Positions 8,996 through 21,020 of a DNA stretch of 64,000 nucleotides are shown here, piece after piece. A program made the position numbers and the translations under genes. Position 1 is the first letter of the stretch; each line of letters starts with the position of its first letter. A model generated the notes under the pieces. It had not been told where the DNA came from. It ran no database searches and was given only the letters and a program-made list of their open reading frames with translations. The stretch is from contig NZ_CANNBW010000006.1 in NCBI RefSeq assembly GCF_947502995.1, positions 1-64,000 on the forward strand, read 5' to 3'. This DNA comes from an uncultured Tenacibaculum sp. Lineage in GTDB: Bacteria > Bacteroidota > Bacteroidia > Flavobacteriales > Flavobacteriaceae.

Positions 8996-10102
8996 ATGAA
9001 ATACACAACTAGAAAGAAAGCTCTTGTTTTATTAGCAGATGGAACAATTTTTTACGGTAAATCTATTGGTATAGAAGGAACAGTTACTGGAGAAATTTGT
9101 TTTAACACAGGAATGACAGGTTATCAAGAGATTTTTACTGATCCTTCTTATTACGGACAATTAATGGTAGCAACGAATGCTCACATAGGAAACTATGGAG
9201 TTAATGACGAGGAAGTTGAGTCTGAAGGAATCAAAATTTCTGGATTAATTTGTAGAAACTTTAGCTTTGAGCATTCAAGAGTAGATTCAGATGGTAACTT
9301 AAAAGATTGGTTTGAGAAACATAATTTAGTTGCAATTTCTGATGTAGATACAAGAGCGTTAGTGTCTTATATTAGAGAGAATGGAGCTATGAATGCGATC
9401 ATTTCAACAGATGTAGATAACATCGATAAACTTAAAGAAGAATTAGCCGGTGTTCCTAATATGGAAGGATTAGAGTTAGCTTCTAAAGTTTCAACAAAAG
9501 AACCATATTTCGTAGGAGATGAAAACGCTTCAATTAAGATCGCAGCTTTAGATATTGGAATTAAAAAGAATATTTTAAGAAATTTAGCTAAGAGAGATGC
9601 TTATATTAAAGTGTTTCCTTACAACGCTAAATTTTCAGATTTACAAGATTGGAATCCAGATGGATATTTCATATCAAACGGTCCTGGAGATCCAGAACCT
9701 TTAGTAGACGCACAAAACGTAGCAAAAGAGATAATAGAAAAGAATTTGCCATTATTCGGTATTTGTTTAGGACACCAGGTTATTGCTTTAGCTAATGGTA
9801 TTTCAACCTATAAAATGCATAATGGGCATAGAGGTATCAATCATCCAGTGAAAAACTTAATTACGAGTAAAGGTGAAATTACTTCTCAAAACCATGGTTT
9901 TGCTATCAATAGAGAAGAAACTGAAGCACATGCAGATGTAGAAATTACTCATGTTCACTTGAATGATAATACTGTAGCAGGTATTAAGATGAAAAGCAAG
10001 AATGTATTTTCAGTTCAATATCACCCAGAAGCTAGCCCTGGACCACACGATTCAGAATATCTATTTGATCAATTTATAGAGAATATTAAAAAAGTTAAGT
10101 AA
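8996..10102 (+). CDS. carA: Carbamoyl-phosphate synthase small subunit
   Basis: The small subunit hydrolyses glutamine and delivers ammonia to CarB for carbamoyl phosphate (arginine and pyrimidines). I chose the ATG at 8996: the in-frame codons from 8948 run through a terminator hairpin and a TATTTTTG promoter-like box (8973-8980). From there the protein has 368 residues, with the CarA N-terminal domain and a class I glutamine amidotransferase domain carrying GICLGHQ (nucleophile Cys257) and the QYHPEASPGP His/Glu motif. carB is not adjacent. Confidence 0.96.
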   Translation: MKYTTRKKALVLLADGTIFYGKSIGIEGTVTGEICFNTGMTGYQEIFTDPSYYGQLMVATNAHIGNYGVNDEEVESEGIKISGLICRNFSFEHSRVDSDGNLKDWFEKHNLVAISDVDTRALVSYIRENGAMNAIISTDVDNIDKLKEELAGVPNMEGLELASKVSTKEPYFVGDENASIKIAALDIGIKKNILRNLAKRDAYIKVFPYNAKFSDLQDWNPDGYFISNGPGDPEPLVDAQNVAKEIIEKNLPLFGICLGHQVIALANGISTYKMHNGHRGINHPVKNLITSKGEITSQNHGFAINREETEAHADVEITHVHLNDNTVAGIKMKSKNVFSVQYHPEASPGPHDSEYLFDQFIENIKKVK

Positions 10103-10109
10103 TTGTTTA

Positions 10110-10523
10110 ATGAGAAGGTATGTAGAAGTAACTCAAGAATCAGGTAAAGAGTTTTTCAAGAACTATCAAAGTAAAGGAAGAATTGTTATGCTGAATCTTT
10201 TGAAATTTAAAGATGTTGCTGATTATACCGATTTGGAAACAATTAAACCAGATAAAGAAATTTCAGGTAAAGAAGCGTATGAGTTATACATGACTCATAC
10301 GCTTCCTTGCATTAAGAAATACGGAAGTGAAGTTTTATTCAAAGGAAATAGTGGAGACTTTGTTATTGGACCTACAGAAGAAAACTGGGATTATGTACTT
10401 TTAGTAGCACATGAGTCTGTAGAAACATTTATGAAATTTGCTCAAGACAAAGAGTATTTGAAAACTGCAGGTCATAGAAAAGCAGCTTTATTAGATTCAA
10501 GATTGTTACCAATTCAGAACTAA
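10110..10523 (+). CDS. DUF1330-type protein
   Basis: This small cytosolic protein of 137 residues has the ferredoxin-like dimeric alpha/beta pattern of DUF1330 (VMLNLLKFKD near the start, then YELYMTHTLPCIKKYG and WDYVLLVAHESVETFMKFAQD). Such proteins form dimers, with no firm biochemical role known to me. It starts 7 bases after carA, so it is probably co-transcribed. A bidirectional terminator follows. Confidence 0.75.
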   Translation: MRRYVEVTQESGKEFFKNYQSKGRIVMLNLLKFKDVADYTDLETIKPDKEISGKEAYELYMTHTLPCIKKYGSEVLFKGNSGDFVIGPTEENWDYVLLVAHESVETFMKFAQDKEYLKTAGHRKAALLDSRLLPIQN

Positions 10524-10535
10524 AATCTTTATAAA

Positions 10536-10565
10536 AAAAACAAGATTTTTTCAAATCTTGTTTTT
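10536..10565. terminator. Bidirectional terminator
   Basis: A 13-bp stem (10536-10548 with 10553-10565, AAAAACAAGATTT and complement) has A and T tracts on both sides. It lies between the convergent genes ending at 10523 and 10587. Confidence 0.85.
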
Positions 10566-10586
10566 CATTCGATAAGATATTATCGA

Positions 10587-10970
10587 TTATTTATCCTTTT
10601 TGTTCTGATCAGTAGGTTTGATATCTCTAAATACATCAGATAAGCCACAATCACCAGAAGTTAAACATTGATTTTGATTACTTGTGTTCTTATCTTGTAA
10701 GTATGCTTGATATCCAAGAGTCCAACCTTGTCTTAAACCATTACGGTAAGCAGCAAGATATTCTGGTCCGCCATGAATTCCACCAACAGTGTAACTATTA
10801 ATTAGAGTTAAAGTCTTTTGATAGTATTTGCTATTGTTTGCTTTACCGAAATTGTAACCATCATTAAACCCTTTTTCATAAGCTTCATGTAAACTAGCTG
10901 ATTGAGCTTCAGCTGTTCCATTTGATAAGTAAATGCTAAGACACATTAATAAATAAATAAATTTTTTCAT
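10587..10970 (-). CDS. Small secreted protein of unknown function
   Basis: The 127-residue product has a signal peptide (residues 1 to about 22, ending AEAQS) and a mature part with repeated aromatic-glycine patterns: EAYEKGFNDGYNFGKA near residue 30 and AYRNGLRQGWTLGYQAY near residue 80. Similar YxxGxxxGxxxG helices occur in various small membrane-associated or secreted proteins, but I cannot name the family. Two Cys near the C-terminus (CLTSGDC) could form a disulfide. Confidence 0.7.
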   Translation of the reverse strand: MKKFIYLLMCLSIYLSNGTAEAQSASLHEAYEKGFNDGYNFGKANNSKYYQKTLTLINSYTVGGIHGGPEYLAAYRNGLRQGWTLGYQAYLQDKNTSNQNQCLTSGDCGLSDVFRDIKPTDQNKKDK

Positions 10971-11362
10971 AATTGAATTTTTATAATTAATAATAATTTG
11001 TTGTTTGATTATTTAACCTCCCTTTTTATTGATTAAGTAATCTTCGACAAAACAACGTCTTTGTTAGAAATCTTGAAACACAAAAATGATAAGTGTCATA
11101 AATTAATTGATTAAAATATCAAATGACATGATAAAGTGTAGAAATAAGATTATAATTTAAATATGGAATTAAGATGACCTTTTTTAGGCTAGATGTATTT
11201 TTTGAATGAAAAAAACTACACGAAAAGGATAGGAGTTGTTTGTTTTATTTTTGAATATAAAGGAACAGATTTACTAATATTATCTATTGTTTTAGATAAT
11301 TAGTACTAAATTTGGAGAGTAAAACGATTTCGTAAAAATTAAGTAAAAATCAACTTTAAAAA
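10971..11362. other. Intergenic region upstream of eno
   Basis: About 390 bases without a plausible gene lie between two divergent genes. TATTTTTG at 11246-11253 fits the Bacteroidota -7 box and could drive eno, but no convincing -33 element is visible. Nothing else is seen. Confidence 0.4.
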
Positions 11363-11388
11363 CTGTAGCATTTGTAAATTAGCTACAG
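11363..11388 (+). promoter_or_regulatory. Hairpin in the eno 5' leader
   Basis: CTGTAGC (11363-11369) pairs perfectly with GCTACAG (11382-11388) 25 bases before the eno start codon. There is no T tract. It may stabilise the mRNA or control translation, but its role is unknown. Confidence 0.35.
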
Positions 11389-11409
11389 CCAAAATAACTA
11401 AAAATATAA

Positions 11410-12699
<1,290 letters not shown>

Positions 12700-12719
12700 A
12701 AAAATCAAATTATATATTT

Positions 12720-12750
12720 AAAAGTCTCGATTTATCGAGGCTTTTTTTTT
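12720..12750 (+). terminator. eno terminator
   Basis: AAAAGTCTCGA pairs with TCGAGGCTTTT (one G-T pair) around a TTTA loop and runs into ten T residues. Confidence 0.9.
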
Positions 12751-12766
12751 GTTTAAAATTTATATT

Positions 12767-12786
12767 AAAATTGGTTAACCAATTTT
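12767..12786. repeat. 20-bp perfect palindrome
   Basis: The 20 bases centred on GTTAAC at 12774-12779 are a perfect palindrome (AAAATTGG then TTAA then CCAATTTT). It lies 240 bases before citrate synthase, in a stretch (12751-13008) otherwise without features. It could be an operator, but no regulator is identified. Confidence 0.4.
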
Positions 12787-13008
12787 GGTTTTCTATCAAT
12801 AATATCATTATTTATTACGATAATTTTAACGTAATGTTTTTAAAGAATACTAGACTAAAAAACAACGCACGATCTATTTTTTAGTGAAAAAACAAATAAA
12901 CTAAAGTTATTATTTAGATATCTAAAATCTATCGATGAAGATTTTTTAAATACTTTAAAAAATGGTATCTTCGTGCATCATTTCAATTATTAATAAATTA
13001 AATAGAAA

Positions 13009-14295
13009 ATGTCAGAAATAGCGAAATTACAAATTGGCGAAAACACCTACGAATTTCCGTTAGTAAAAGGAACGGAAGATGAAGTTGCAATAGATATTAA
13101 AACCTTAAGAGGAGCTACAGGAGGAATTATTACTATAGATCCAGGTTTTAAGAATACAGGTTCTTGTCAAAGTGCTATTACATTTTTAAATGGAGAAGAA
13201 GGTGTGTTAAGATATAGAGGGTACTCAATTGAAGAATTAGCTGAAAAAGCTGATTTCTTAGAAGTAGCTTACTTATTAATTTTTGGAGAATTACCAACGC
13301 AAGAACAATTAGATAAATTCTACAACGACATCTTAGATAATGCAATTGTAGATGATGATGTTAAAAAGATTATAGATGCATTTCCAAAGAATGCTCACCC
13401 AATGGGATTATTATCTTCTTTAACTTCTGCTTTAACTGCATTTAATCCTTCTTCTGTAAATGTTGATTCTGAAGAAGAAATGTATAACGCTATAGTTAAG
13501 ATTATGGGTAAATTCCCAGTGTTAGTATCTTGGTCTATGCGTAAAATTAAAGGTTTACCATTAAACTATGGTTCTCGTAAATTAGGTTATGTTGAAAACA
13601 TTATGAAAATGATGTTTGAAAAGCCAAATGAAGAGTACGAAATAAATCCAATCGTTAAAGATGCTTTAGACAAATTATTAATCTTACATGCAGATCACGA
13701 ACAAAACTGTTCTACTTCTACAGTAAGAGTAGTAGGTTCTTCTCATGCTGGATTATTTGCCTCTATATCTGCAGGGATTTCTGCACTTTGGGGACCATTA
13801 CACGGTGGAGCTAACCAAGCAGTTTTAGAAATGTTAGAAGCTATAAAAGCTGATGGTGGAGACACGAAAAAATACATGGCTAAAGCTAAGGATAAAGAAG
13901 ATCCATTCCGTTTAATGGGATTCGGACACAGAGTATATAAAAACTTCGATCCAAGAGCAAAAATCATCAAGGTTGCTGCAGATGAAGTATTAGATGATTT
14001 AGGAGTTGAAGATCCAGTATTAGATATTGCTAAAGGTTTAGAGCAAGAAGCATTAAGTGACGATTACTTCGTGAAAAGAAAATTATATCCTAATGTAGAT
14101 TTCTATTCAGGTATTATTTACAGAGCAATGGATATCCCAGTAGAAATGTTTACAGTAATGTTTGCTTTAGGTCGTTTGCCAGGATGGATTGCTCAATGGA
14201 GAGAAATGCGTTTACGTAAAGAGCCGATTGGTCGTCCTCGTCAAGTTTATACTGGTGAGAATTACCGTCCTTTTGTAAAAATCAATAAAAGATAA
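13009..14295 (+). CDS. gltA: Citrate synthase
   Basis: This is the entry enzyme of the TCA cycle, condensing oxaloacetate and acetyl-CoA. The 428-residue protein is the long, Gram-negative (hexameric-type) form with an N-terminal beta domain. Catalytic motifs are present: LHADHEQNCSTSTVR, GPLHGGANQAV (His), GFGHRVYKNFDPRA (His) and the Asp in PNVDFYSGIIYRAM. A TATCTTCG promoter-like box lies at 12966-12973. It is monocistronic with a strong terminator. Confidence 0.97.
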   Translation: MSEIAKLQIGENTYEFPLVKGTEDEVAIDIKTLRGATGGIITIDPGFKNTGSCQSAITFLNGEEGVLRYRGYSIEELAEKADFLEVAYLLIFGELPTQEQLDKFYNDILDNAIVDDDVKKIIDAFPKNAHPMGLLSSLTSALTAFNPSSVNVDSEEEMYNAIVKIMGKFPVLVSWSMRKIKGLPLNYGSRKLGYVENIMKMMFEKPNEEYEINPIVKDALDKLLILHADHEQNCSTSTVRVVGSSHAGLFASISAGISALWGPLHGGANQAVLEMLEAIKADGGDTKKYMAKAKDKEDPFRLMGFGHRVYKNFDPRAKIIKVAADEVLDDLGVEDPVLDIAKGLEQEALSDDYFVKRKLYPNVDFYSGIIYRAMDIPVEMFTVMFALGRLPGWIAQWREMRLRKEPIGRPRQVYTGENYRPFVKINKR

Positions 14296-14313
14296 CAACA
14301 ATTAAAATGATAT

Positions 14314-14353
14314 AATGTCATTCTGAAGTTTTACTCAGAATGACATTTTTTTT
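14314..14353 (+). terminator. Citrate synthase terminator
   Basis: A 13-bp perfect stem (14314-14326 with 14335-14347) is followed by T residues. The arm words ATTCTGA and TCAGAATGACA recur at 18749-18774, so this terminator may belong to a dispersed repeat family. Confidence 0.9.
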
Positions 14354-14358
14354 GCTAT

Positions 14359-15273
14359 ATGTTACAACTAAATGTAAAAAACGAAACCTCTAGGTTAAGA
14401 GCTGTAGTTTTAGGAACTGCAGAAAGTAATGGTCCAATTCCTAAGGCAGAAGACTGTTATGATCCTAAAAGTAAACAACATGTTTTAGCCGGAACTTATC
14501 CAGCAGAAAAAGATATGGTCATAGAAATGGAAGCAGTAGCTGAAGTTTTTAAAAAATATGATGTTCAAGTTTTTCGTCCAGAAGTAATTAAAGATTATAA
14601 TCAGATTTTTTCAAGAGATATTGCTTTTGTAATCGATGATAAATTAGTGAAAGCCAATATACTTCCTGATAGAGATCGTGAATATGAAGCAATTCAGCAT
14701 GTTGTAGCTCAAATCGATCCAGATAATGTGATTGAGTTACCAGAAGAATGCCATGTTGAAGGTGGGGATGTAATGCCGTGGAATGATTATATTTTTATAG
14801 GGACATATTCAGGTTCAGATTATTCAGATTACATTACAGCAAGAACAAATACAGATGCTGTTATTGCTTTGCAAGAATTATTTCCAGATAAAATTGTAAA
14901 AGCATTTGAGTTAAGAAAATCAAATACAGATCCTAAAGAAAACGCATTACATTTAGATTGCTGTTTTCAGCCTATAGGAAAAGATAAAGCAATTCTACAT
15001 AAAAATGGATTCTTGGTAGAAAAAGAATACGAATGGTTGGTAGATTATTTTGGAAAAGACAATGTTTTTGAAATTTCTAAAGAAGAAATGTATAATATGA
15101 ATAGTAATGTTTTTTCTATATCTGAGGATGTAATTATTTCAGAAAAGAATTTTACTAGGTTAAACACATGGTTACGAGAAAAAGGTTTTACTGTAGAAGA
15201 GGTGCCTTATGGTGAAATAGCAAAACAAGAAGGACTTTTACGTTGTTCTACCTTACCTTTAATAAGAGACTAG
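14359..15273 (+). CDS. Arginine-deiminase-superfamily enzyme (DDAH / amidinotransferase-like)
   Basis: This 304-residue protein has the five-bladed beta/alpha propeller pattern of guanidine-modifying enzymes: FSRDIAFVIDD early, CHVEGGDVMPW (catalytic Glu/Asp region), HLDCCFQPI (catalytic His) and the C-terminal nucleophile in GLLRCSTLPLIRD (Cys296). The substrate could be arginine, dimethylarginine or a related guanidine, and sequence alone does not decide. It starts only 6 bases after the citrate synthase terminator. A second, more distant family member is at 32961. Confidence 0.85.
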   Translation: MLQLNVKNETSRLRAVVLGTAESNGPIPKAEDCYDPKSKQHVLAGTYPAEKDMVIEMEAVAEVFKKYDVQVFRPEVIKDYNQIFSRDIAFVIDDKLVKANILPDRDREYEAIQHVVAQIDPDNVIELPEECHVEGGDVMPWNDYIFIGTYSGSDYSDYITARTNTDAVIALQELFPDKIVKAFELRKSNTDPKENALHLDCCFQPIGKDKAILHKNGFLVEKEYEWLVDYFGKDNVFEISKEEMYNMNSNVFSISEDVIISEKNFTRLNTWLREKGFTVEEVPYGEIAKQEGLLRCSTLPLIRD

Positions 15274-15293
15274 AAAAATAAATAGTTATAAAA

Positions 15294-15332
15294 TTAAAAA
15301 GCCAATTAGAAACTTCTAATTGGCTTTTTTTT
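15294..15332. terminator. Bidirectional terminator
   Basis: A stem of about 14 bp built on AAGCCAATTAGAA and its complement, with flanking A and T tracts, lies between convergent genes. Confidence 0.88.
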
Positions 15333-15336
15333 AAAA

Positions 15337-15630
15337 TTATAATTTTGTAATTCCAGTAATATGAGGTTCACCTTGTCCTGGTAAAGGTTGGAAAATCTCA
15401 ACAATAGCTTCCCATTGAATTGGTTCTGGACCAGGTAATGTCGCTTCACACTTAAAACGATAGTTCATCCCAGCTACTACTTGAGTAGATACAGATTGTG
15501 GAGTATATTTTACACCTACAAAACCAGCTAATGCTTCATCGAATACTTTTTTATCCTCAGCAGTTACAGGTCCATAAGGAGTCCATCCTCCTACTAATGT
15601 TTTTTCGCTTGTTGCAGTTTGATTTGACAT
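15337..15630 (-). CDS. Stefin-like cystatin (cysteine protease inhibitor)
   Basis: The 97-residue protein carries all three parts of the papain-binding wedge of type-1 cystatins: an N-terminal Gly pair (Gly14-Gly15), the first hairpin QVVAG (residues 50-54), and the second hairpin LPGQ (83-86). The helix after the N-terminus (EDKKVFDEALAGF) and the strand NYRFKCEA also fit. Length and lack of a signal peptide match cytosolic stefins. Known family members inhibit C1 cysteine proteases. The target here is unknown. It is a single gene on the minus strand. Confidence 0.85.
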   Translation of the reverse strand: MSNQTATSEKTLVGGWTPYGPVTAEDKKVFDEALAGFVGVKYTPQSVSTQVVAGMNYRFKCEATLPGPEPIQWEAIVEIFQPLPGQGEPHITGITKL

Positions 15631-15781
15631 GATATTTATGATTTAAGGTTTATGATACTTTAAAGTTCAATAAAGAATTGAGTGAAAAATAGAAGAATAC
15701 CATTAGAGTTTGAAATTGAGGTATAAGTGTTATAATAAGAGGTAAGAGTTTTTAAAATTATTAAGTTGAAGAATAAAGCCT

Positions 15782-15789
15782 TATATTTG
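15782..15789 (+). promoter_or_regulatory. Likely -7 box of the thiamine operon
   Basis: TATATTTG is an exact TAnnTTTG match, placed 9 bases before the TPP aptamer, so transcription would start at the riboswitch. The -33 element is not convincing (nearest TTG at 15766-15768). Confidence 0.5.
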
Positions 15790-15797
15790 TCCTAATA

Positions 15798-15877
15798 AAC
15801 TTTAGGAGTAGCTAGTTTACTAGTTTGAGAAATATCCTTAGAACCTGATTTGGTTAACACCAACGTAGGGAAAAGTT
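15798..15877 (+). promoter_or_regulatory. TPP riboswitch (THI element) upstream of thiS
   Basis: The conserved TPP-aptamer core is present: TTGAGAAATATCCTTAGAAC, then CCTGAT, a TTGGT/ACCAA P5 helix, and CGTAGGGAAA. P1 can close by AACTT (15798-15802) with AAGTT (15873-15877), and P3 by CTAG/CTAG around TTTA. A hairpin TATACAC/GTGTATA (15891-15897 with 15906-15912) follows without a T tract, so control may be at the level of translation or of an alternative fold. It is expected to repress the downstream operon when TPP is plentiful. Confidence 0.93.
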
Positions 15878-15948
15878 ATCTTAACTTTAGTATACACTTA
15901 TATATGTGTATATCTTCTATTTCTAGAGTTTACTTTAATTAGTTTTAT

Positions 15949-18040
<2,092 letters not shown>

Positions 18041-18101
18041 AATAATAAACAATTATCAGTGATCTATTTCAGGTCACTGATAATTTTACAGATTACTGAA
18101 A

Positions 18102-18692
18102 ATGCTAATAGTTCTTACTTCAGAAAAGGAGATACAAAATGAAGCAGCACTTTTAAATCAATTGTTTGAAAATGGTTTAGAAGTATTGCATTTAAGAAAA
18201 CCTTCTTTTGATACAGAAGGATATCGAAATTTATTAAAAGAAATCAATCCAGAGTACTATCAAAAAATTATGATACATCAGTTTCATGATTTATGTGCAG
18301 AGTTTGTATTGAAAGGAGTTCATATTCAAGAGCAACCTAGATTAAATTTAGGTGAAAAACTAGAGGGTTATGTTTCCTTATACATGTCTGAGGGTTTTAA
18401 AGTAAGTAGTTCTTTTCATGAACCAGAGGTTTTAGATGCTTGCGAAATCAGTTTTGATTATCACTTATTGAGTCCAGTTTTTTCTTCAATATCTAAAAAA
18501 GGATACGAAGGAAGAGGTTTTGATGTAAATCATATCGAAAAAACAATCATAGGAATGGGAGGAGTAAATGCAAATACAATTCCTAAAGTATTAGAACTAG
18601 GTTATAAAGGTATTGGTGTGCTTGGTGGTGTTTGGAATACAGAAGATCCTATAAAAAGTTTTGAAGAAATCAAACGTCATTACGAAGTGTAG
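18102..18692 (+). CDS. ThiE/TenI-family protein
   Basis: This 196-residue TIM-barrel protein resembles thiamine-phosphate synthase but is shorter and more divergent than the second copy at 19559. Visible family features are EVLHLRKPSF near residue 30, the Gly-rich phosphate loop IIGMGGVNANTIPKVLELG and GIGVLGGVW. It may be a TenI-like thiazole tautomerase or a second ThiE. Bacteroidota thiamine operons often hold such a pair. Which of the two performs the coupling step cannot be settled here. Confidence 0.8.
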   Translation: MLIVLTSEKEIQNEAALLNQLFENGLEVLHLRKPSFDTEGYRNLLKEINPEYYQKIMIHQFHDLCAEFVLKGVHIQEQPRLNLGEKLEGYVSLYMSEGFKVSSSFHEPEVLDACEISFDYHLLSPVFSSISKKGYEGRGFDVNHIEKTIIGMGGVNANTIPKVLELGYKGIGVLGGVWNTEDPIKSFEEIKRHYEV

Positions 18693-18706
18693 AAGTAAAT
18701 ATAGTC

Positions 18707-18776
18707 AACCTGAACTTGTTTTAGGTTCTCATTATTGATACTTATGAGATTCTGAAATAAATTCAGAATGACAAAT
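18707..18776. repeat. Cluster of hairpins, probable dispersed intergenic repeat
   Basis: Three small inverted repeats stand in a row: around CCTGAAC...TTTTAGG (18710-18727), CTCAT/ATGAG (18728-18748), and a perfect ATTCTGAA/TTCAGAAT (18749-18756 with 18762-18769). The last shares TTCTGA and TCAGAATGACA with the terminator at 14314. Similar words are common between genes in flavobacteria. Confidence 0.5.
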
Positions 18777-18800
18777 AATCTCAAATAAAAGTTTATAAAC

Positions 18801-19553
18801 TTGAAACAACGCCCATACATATTAACAATTGCAGGTTTTGATCCATCAAACGGAGCAGGCTTAACAGCTGATGTAAAAACATTTGAGCAATTAAAGTGTT
18901 ACGGATTATCAGTTTGTACTGCCAACACAATTCAAAATGATAAAGATTTTCTGAAATGTGATTGGATTGATATTGAAACTATTTTGGAACAAATTCAAGT
19001 TTTGTTTGATCGTTTTTTGATTGCTACTGTTAAGATTGGGATAGTTGAAGATTGGCAAAAATTATCTAAAATTATAGATACGGTTTTACAATTAAATCCA
19101 GACACTAAAATTGTTTTAGACCCAGTTTTAAAATCATCCACAGGTTTTGTGTTTCAAAATGATTTCAGTGAAAGTGATTTCGATAAAATTTTAGATAAAA
19201 TCTATTTAATTACTCCAAATTATCAAGAGATTCAAAATCTATATCAAGACAAAATGATTGAAGAAACGATACATCATATTCAGTCGAAAACTCACGTATT
19301 TTTAAAAGGAGGACATCATCCTGAAAAGATAGGAGTAGATTATTTATATACAAACGAAGGAAAAATACATCCTTTCAATCCTAAAAAAGGAATTAAAATA
19401 TTCGAAAAGCATGGAAGTGGTTGTGTGTTATCTTCAGCAATTGCAAGTTACATTGCTTTAAAATTTCCGTTAGTAAAATCATGTTTTAAAGGAAAACGTT
19501 ACATCGAAAAAGTATTGAGTTCTAACAAAACATTATTAGGATATCACAACTAA
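18801..19553 (+). CDS. thiD: Hydroxymethylpyrimidine (phosphate) kinase
   Basis: ThiD phosphorylates HMP and HMP-P for thiamine synthesis. The 250-residue ribokinase-fold protein starts MKQRPYILTIAGFDPSNGAG and contains LDPVLKSSTG and the anion-hole HGSGCVLSSAIA signature. The start appears to be TTG at 18801: no ATG lies between the conserved N-terminus and the upstream repeat region. The hairpin cluster just before it may separate it partly from thiC. Confidence 0.94.
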   Translation: MKQRPYILTIAGFDPSNGAGLTADVKTFEQLKCYGLSVCTANTIQNDKDFLKCDWIDIETILEQIQVLFDRFLIATVKIGIVEDWQKLSKIIDTVLQLNPDTKIVLDPVLKSSTGFVFQNDFSESDFDKILDKIYLITPNYQEIQNLYQDKMIEETIHHIQSKTHVFLKGGHHPEKIGVDYLYTNEGKIHPFNPKKGIKIFEKHGSGCVLSSAIASYIALKFPLVKSCFKGKRYIEKVLSSNKTLLGYHN

Positions 19554-19558
19554 AATAA

Positions 19559-20209
19559 ATGATAAGTAAATTACAATATATATCACAAGGAGAAACTCCT
19601 GAAGCACATTTACAAAATATTCAAAGTGCTTGTACAGCTGGAGCAGAATGGATACAACTTCGTTTAAAAAATGAAACAGAAGCGGTTATTCTAGAAACTG
19701 CTAAAAAAGCAAGAGAGATTACGAGTCATTTTCAAACAAGATTAATTATTAATGATCATTATAAAGTTGCAGAAGAAGTAAAAGCAGATGGAGTTCATTT
19801 AGGAAAGACAGATGCTTGTCCGGCTGAAGTGAGAAAATACTTAGGAAACTTATTTATCATAGGAGGTACTGCAAATACTTTAGAAGATTGTAAAACTTTA
19901 CTTGAAAAGAAAGTAGATTATATCGGTTTAGGACCTTTTAGATATACAACTACAAAGAAAAATTTAAGCCCGACTTTAGGTCTAGCTGGTTATCAAGTAC
20001 TTTTAGAGGAATTAAATACTGAAACTCCAGTAATAGCTATTGGGGGAATTGTTTTAGAAGATGTATCGGCATTGTTAGAAACGAATATCCATGGTATAGC
20101 AGTATCAGGAGAAATAACTAAAGATTTTAATTCCATTTCAAAATTTCATCAAATTTTAAAAGCAGGAAGTTCACAAGAGCAAGTTTTTAAATTAGATACA
20201 AACAACTAA
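19559..20209 (+). CDS. thiE: Thiamine-phosphate synthase
   Basis: This enzyme couples HMP-PP with the thiazole phosphate. The 216-residue protein matches ThiE more closely than its neighbour at 18102: WIQLRLKN, LIINDHYKVAEEVKADGVHLG, DYIGLGPFRYTTTKKN (the Thr-rich pyrophosphate loop) and IAIGGIVLEDV. It lies 5 bases after thiD and 9 before thiG. Confidence 0.94.
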   Translation: MISKLQYISQGETPEAHLQNIQSACTAGAEWIQLRLKNETEAVILETAKKAREITSHFQTRLIINDHYKVAEEVKADGVHLGKTDACPAEVRKYLGNLFIIGGTANTLEDCKTLLEKKVDYIGLGPFRYTTTKKNLSPTLGLAGYQVLLEELNTETPVIAIGGIVLEDVSALLETNIHGIAVSGEITKDFNSISKFHQILKAGSSQEQVFKLDTNN

Positions 20210-20218
20210 CTAATTATT

Positions 20219-20986
20219 ATGAGTTCATTACAAATAGCAGATAAAACATTTACATCACGTTTGTTTACAGGAACAGGAAAATTTAGTTCTTCAGAATTAA
20301 TGCGTGATGCTTTATTAGAAAGTGAAAGTGAATTAGTAACTGTAGCGCTTAAAAGAGTTGATGTGCAAAATGAAGAAGATGATATTTTAACACATTTAAA
20401 TCATCAACGAATCAATTTATTACCAAATACTTCAGGAGTAAGAAATGCAAAAGAAGCAGTTTTTGCAGCTGAATTATCTAGAGAAGCTTTAGAAACAAAC
20501 TGGGTGAAATTAGAAATACATCCAGATCCAAAATATTTATTACCAGATCCTATAGAAACATTAAAAGCAGCTGAAGAGTTAGTGAAAAAAGGATTTGTTG
20601 TGATGCCTTACATTCATGCAGATCCTGTTTTATGTAAGCGATTAGAAGAGGTAGGAACACAATGTGTAATGCCATTAGGAGCCCCAATTGGAAGTAATAA
20701 AGGATTAAAAACGTTAGAGTTTTTAGAGATTATTGTAGAACAATCTAATATTCCTGTAGTTGTAGATGCAGGAATCGGTTCACCTTCACATGCGGCTCAT
20801 GCCATGGAAGTTGGAGCAGATGCAGTTTTGGTAAATACAGCAATAGCAGTTTCTCAAAACCCGGTAGTAATGGCAAAAGCTTTTAAGATGGCGGTTGAAG
20901 CTGGTAGAATAGCTTACGAAGCAAAATTAGCTCCAGTAAAAAAACATGCAGAAGCAAGTAGCCCATTAACTTCGTTTTTGAGTTAG
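20219..20986 (+). CDS. thiG: Thiazole synthase ThiG
   Basis: ThiG forms the thiazole ring from deoxyxylulose phosphate, ThiS thiocarboxylate and dehydroglycine. The 255-residue TIM barrel has [12 protein letters not shown] at the start, the Schiff-base Lys region [32 protein letters not shown] and [20 protein letters not shown]. It is normally followed directly by thiH. Here a four-helix-bundle gene with repeat-like flanks intervenes. Confidence 0.97.
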   Translation: MSSLQIADKTFTSRLFTGTGKFSSSELMRDALLESESELVTVALKRVDVQNEEDDILTHLNHQRINLLPNTSGVRNAKEAVFAAELSREALETNWVKLEIHPDPKYLLPDPIETLKAAEELVKKGFVVMPYIHADPVLCKRLEEVGTQCVMPLGAPIGSNKGLKTLEFLEIIVEQSNIPVVVDAGIGSPSHAAHAMEVGADAVLVNTAIAVSQNPVVMAKAFKMAVEAGRIAYEAKLAPVKKHAEASSPLTSFLS

Positions 20987-20988
20987 TC

Positions 20989-21008
20989 TTGGCTTCTAGC
21001 TGTTAGCT
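20989..21008. repeat. Left flank repeat of the four-helix-bundle insertion
   Basis: TTGGCTTCTAGCTGTTAGCT lies directly after the thiG stop codon and resembles, in inverted orientation, the CCAAAAG tract at 21394-21414. Words of this kind are often seen next to IVS/four-helix-bundle genes in Bacteroidota. Confidence 0.5.
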
Positions 21009-21020
21009 ATTTGAGTTATT

